NCBI RefSeq assembly: GCF_009601705.1
Contig: NZ_CP045687.1
Coordinates: forward strand, 532,630-596,629
Direction: 5' to 3'
Source of the DNA: Sulfolobus sp. E5-1-F
Lineage (GTDB): Archaea; Thermoproteota; Thermoprotei_A; Sulfolobales; Sulfolobaceae
Length of the DNA stretch: 64,000 nt
A model generated the notes under the pieces. The model had not been told where the DNA came from and did not search any database. It saw only the letters and a list, made by a program, of their open reading frames with translations. Position numbers and translations under genes: made by a program. Each line of letters starts with the position of its first letter. The first letter of the stretch is position 1. Below, piece after piece: positions 62,112 through 64,000 of this stretch.

Positions 62112-62855
62112 CTATCGGGTTCGTTTTCTATTTACGAATTCCTCCATTCTCTTTTTTGCGGAATCGCTCAGTGACATCAACGCTAACTCTACAACTGCAT
62201 TTCTTATTTTCTCCTTATCATTTTTCAACCAGTACTTCATCGTCCTAATGGAATTCTTATCAATACTTTTAATTTTCTCTAATTGTTTCTCAACTTCTGC
62301 ATGAAGGTCTTCTTTTTGAACTACTATGTCAACTAATCCTATAATCTTAGCCTCCTCAGCAGTTATAGAATCTCCAGTTAACGCTAGCCTAGCTATCGAC
62401 CTACCTAATATTGAATAACCCACTGATATCGCCATAGGCGGAATTAATCCTAACTTTCCTTCTGGAATTGAAAAAGTGGCATCTTTAACTGCAATTGTTA
62501 CATCGCAGAAGAGGAGTATCTCACAACCACCGCCATATGCAAGTCCATTAACTGCACACAATAAAGGCTTTTTCAAATCCACTAGGTTTTCAATCGCGCT
62601 GTATAAGGTGTTAAAGAAGTCTAAAGCATCCCTTTGATCCTTCAGCTCTAACATCGCATTGATATCGTCCCCTGCAGAGAAAGCTCTTCCATTGCCAGTT
62701 AAGACTATTGCCGAAATCGATTGATCGTCATTGCAATCCTTTAAGTGCCTTGCTAAAAGACTCCAGCTTTCCTTATCTAACGCATTTAGCTTTTCTGGTC
62801 TATTTAATATGATCCAGCAAACGTCATTCCTTCTTTCAGAAAGGACTTTAGCCAT
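62112..62855 (-). CDS. Enoyl-CoA hydratase/isomerase
   Basis: The 247-residue crotonase adds water to enoyl-CoA. The oxyanion motif AFSAGDDI is near residue 62, the catalytic Glu in GGGCEILLFCD near residue 111, and a second Glu in IPEGKLGLIPP. The C-terminal helix (KRMEEFVNRKRTR) is typical of trimer-forming crotonases. It starts at ATG 62855. Upstream DNA is AT-rich with no coding-like frame. It may be a second hydratase beside the fused enzyme, or an isomerase for unsaturated acids. Confidence 0.9.
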   Translation of the reverse strand: MAKVLSERRNDVCWIILNRPEKLNALDKESWSLLARHLKDCNDDQSISAIVLTGNGRAFSAGDDINAMLELKDQRDALDFFNTLYSAIENLVDLKKPLLCAVNGLAYGGGCEILLFCDVTIAVKDATFSIPEGKLGLIPPMAISVGYSILGRSIARLALTGDSITAEEAKIIGLVDIVVQKEDLHAEVEKQLEKIKSIDKNSIRTMKYWLKNDKEKIRNAVVELALMSLSDSAKKRMEEFVNRKRTR

Positions 62856-63041
62856 AATATTATATTGGGAAGGTATATCTTAAGTGTTAGTACTTCAAAA
62901 ATGTAACTGTGGAGGACTCTAAAATTTAAGATCGAAATAAAATTAAACAATGTACTACTACGATGTCTAATCACTAAGTATGTTAACAATCTTTATGCAT
63001 CTACTAGCTAACCATCTTTTTATATAAAATGGCCTTATACT

Positions 63042-63701
63042 TCAACTATTATCATTTTGTACCTTCGTAGCCTTAATACAAATATAATCCCCTTTTTCGT
63101 ATCCCATTGAAGGACTCTCAACTTCATTATTAGAGTATTTGGGATGTGTAGTCAAGGTCTGCATGATTTTTACCTCTTTAAATCCGACATTTCTCAATAA
63201 ACTTCTAACCTCTTCTACGGTTGGCCATAATGCTTCTCGAATGAACTCCTCTGGATATGGAAATTCTGGGGCAAGATTTTTTATCTTCTCCCATTTTAAG
63301 ATGGAGGCCAGTCTATAAAGAAGTCCATAAGATCCTTCACCAGTAACCCAGCACAATACTAAATTCCCGTTAGGTTTTAACACTCTTCTTATTTCATTTA
63401 GCGCCTTAATTGGATCCTTTAAATAATGTATAACACCGTTCAGGAGTACAATATCATAACTCTCACTTTCGATTGGTAATTTTTCAGCATAGCCCCTTTT
63501 TACTTTTAGACCCCTCTTCTCAGCTATCTTACCCATTTCGGAAGGTTCTACACAGTCTTCAATTCTAATCCCCTTTTCTTTTAGAATGTATTCAAAAAGA
63601 CCACTCCCACAACCTATACTCAAGATTTTCTTTCCTTTCTCATCTCTCAGCATCTCTTCTATCAAAAGAGCTTCAGAGTATAGTACGTTTCGATTTTTCA
63701 T
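63042..63701 (-). CDS. SAM-dependent methyltransferase
   Basis: The 219-residue class I methyltransferase has KKILSIGCGSGLFEYIL as motif I (residues 19-35), DCVEPSEMGKIAEKRG with the acidic end of strand 2, ESYDIVLLNGVIHYLKDP as motif IV/post-I, and LKPNGNLVLCWV as motif V. It is close to the UbiE/MenG-type group. The C-terminal part (WPTVEEVRSLLRNVGFKEVKIMQTL) is conserved in these enzymes. Quinone methylation is possible, but the substrate cannot be read from sequence. It is a single gene. Confidence 0.85.
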   Translation of the reverse strand: MKNRNVLYSEALLIEEMLRDEKGKKILSIGCGSGLFEYILKEKGIRIEDCVEPSEMGKIAEKRGLKVKRGYAEKLPIESESYDIVLLNGVIHYLKDPIKALNEIRRVLKPNGNLVLCWVTGEGSYGLLYRLASILKWEKIKNLAPEFPYPEEFIREALWPTVEEVRSLLRNVGFKEVKIMQTLTTHPKYSNNEVESPSMGYEKGDYICIKATKVQNDNS

Positions 63702-63863
63702 AAACCACGAATCTTATTCTTCTGCGTATTTATCGAAAGCGGATACCATATATAATTTACTTATAAACCAATTTATAATCCTTTATATAAGGCTAGGAAG
63801 ATGTAACAAAGAGTTATAACATGCTTAACTAATTTTTTAAAATTGTAAAAGTAAATAGTACCT

Positions 63864-64000
63864 ATGAATAAGTTAATCCCTATATTAGTTGTGGTAATAG
63901 TTATACTTGGCATAGTTGTGTCTCTAGAATATGGGAAGTTCCAACAAAATTCCAGCTTAACTAAAGTCACTAATACTTATGTATTGTTTCCCGGTCACAA
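63864..64000 (+). CDS. N-terminus of a secreted or membrane-anchored protein, cut by the window end
   Basis: From ATG 63864 the frame stays open to base 64000. It encodes a signal-anchor-like N-terminus (MNKLIPILVVVIVILGIVVS) followed by a polar stretch (LEYGKFQQNSSLTKVTNTY). A TTTTTTAAAATT stretch lies about 30 bp before the start. The family cannot be told from 45 residues. A 65-codon minus-strand frame over it is a shadow. Confidence 0.55.
   Translation, partial: MNKLIPILVVVIVILGIVVSLEYGKFQQNSSLTKVTNTYVLFPGH

Noticed and set aside
1-64000. tRNA or rRNA genes
   Set aside because: No cloverleaf-like GC-rich stretch with a T-loop GTTCRA motif or rRNA-like segment was recognised by eye; a covariance search would be needed for certainty.

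Overview
The window is an AT-rich stretch of a thermoacidophilic crenarchaeon of the Sulfolobales, almost certainly Saccharolobus (the S. solfataricus / islandicus / shibatae clade). The evidence is near-identity, from memory, to known Saccharolobus proteins: the 347-residue zinc alcohol dehydrogenase at 60935-61978 and the SsoPox-type lactonase/phosphotriesterase at 38089-39033. Sulfocyanin, leaderless promoters (TATA-like box about 25-30 bp before the start codon), GGTG-type ribosome-binding sites inside operons and IS elements of Sulfolobus type agree. I saw no rRNA, tRNA or CRISPR array.

Layout. 1-8.7 kb is mostly housekeeping: a cut-off Alg14/Alg13-like glycosyltransferase, an EndoIII/MagIII-like glycosylase, succinyl-CoA synthetase (sucC, sucD), two secreted or membrane proteins, sulfocyanin with a multi-span membrane protein, and a maleylacetate-reductase-like enzyme. 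A complete IS4-like element with an 8-bp target duplication lies at 8705-9916. From 10 to 41 kb there is a dense island for ester, acyl-CoA and alcohol metabolism: three HSL-family esterases, one other alpha/beta hydrolase, two acyl-CoA synthetases, two acyl-CoA dehydrogenases, a fused hydroxyacyl-CoA dehydrogenase/enoyl-CoA hydratase, a true thiolase, a thiolase-like protein with a DUF35 partner, an SCP2 protein, two metallo-beta-lactamase-fold hydrolases, an R2lox-type oxidase, an HpaB-type monooxygenase, alcohol dehydrogenases, a FAH-family enzyme, a lactonase, two paralogous MFS transporters and a TetR regulator with a palindromic operator. A decayed IS1-like element sits at 19956-21104.

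40.8-45.2 kb is a complete glycerol module: glpD with a CoxG-like partner on one strand and glpK-glpF on the other. 45-49 kb carries an MFS transporter and a PadR-ABC exporter operon with two exact 20-bp operator copies around its TATA box. 49-64 kb holds an archaeal AAA ATPase, a hotdog thioesterase, an S9 peptidase, a 0.95-kb stretch of eroded coding sequence, an MFS gene split by one amber codon, an aldehyde dehydrogenase, a GT35-like phosphorylase, GTP-dependent PEP carboxykinase, alcohol dehydrogenase, enoyl-CoA hydratase and a methyltransferase.

Together the genes describe use of lipids and esters: hydrolases release acids, alcohols and glycerol; synthetases activate the acids; dehydrogenases, hydratases and thiolases take them to acetyl-CoA; the glp module feeds glycerol into central metabolism; PEP carboxykinase links to gluconeogenesis. 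The most unusual observations are two genes that seem to lack AUG/GUG/UUG starts (sucD, and an esterase starting at AUU behind a good ribosome-binding site), a gene broken by a 5-bp tandem duplication, a transporter broken by one stop codon, a thiolase-fold protein without the catalytic Cys and His beside a DUF35 protein, an aquaporin-family protein with altered NPA motifs, and several perfect palindromes at promoters.
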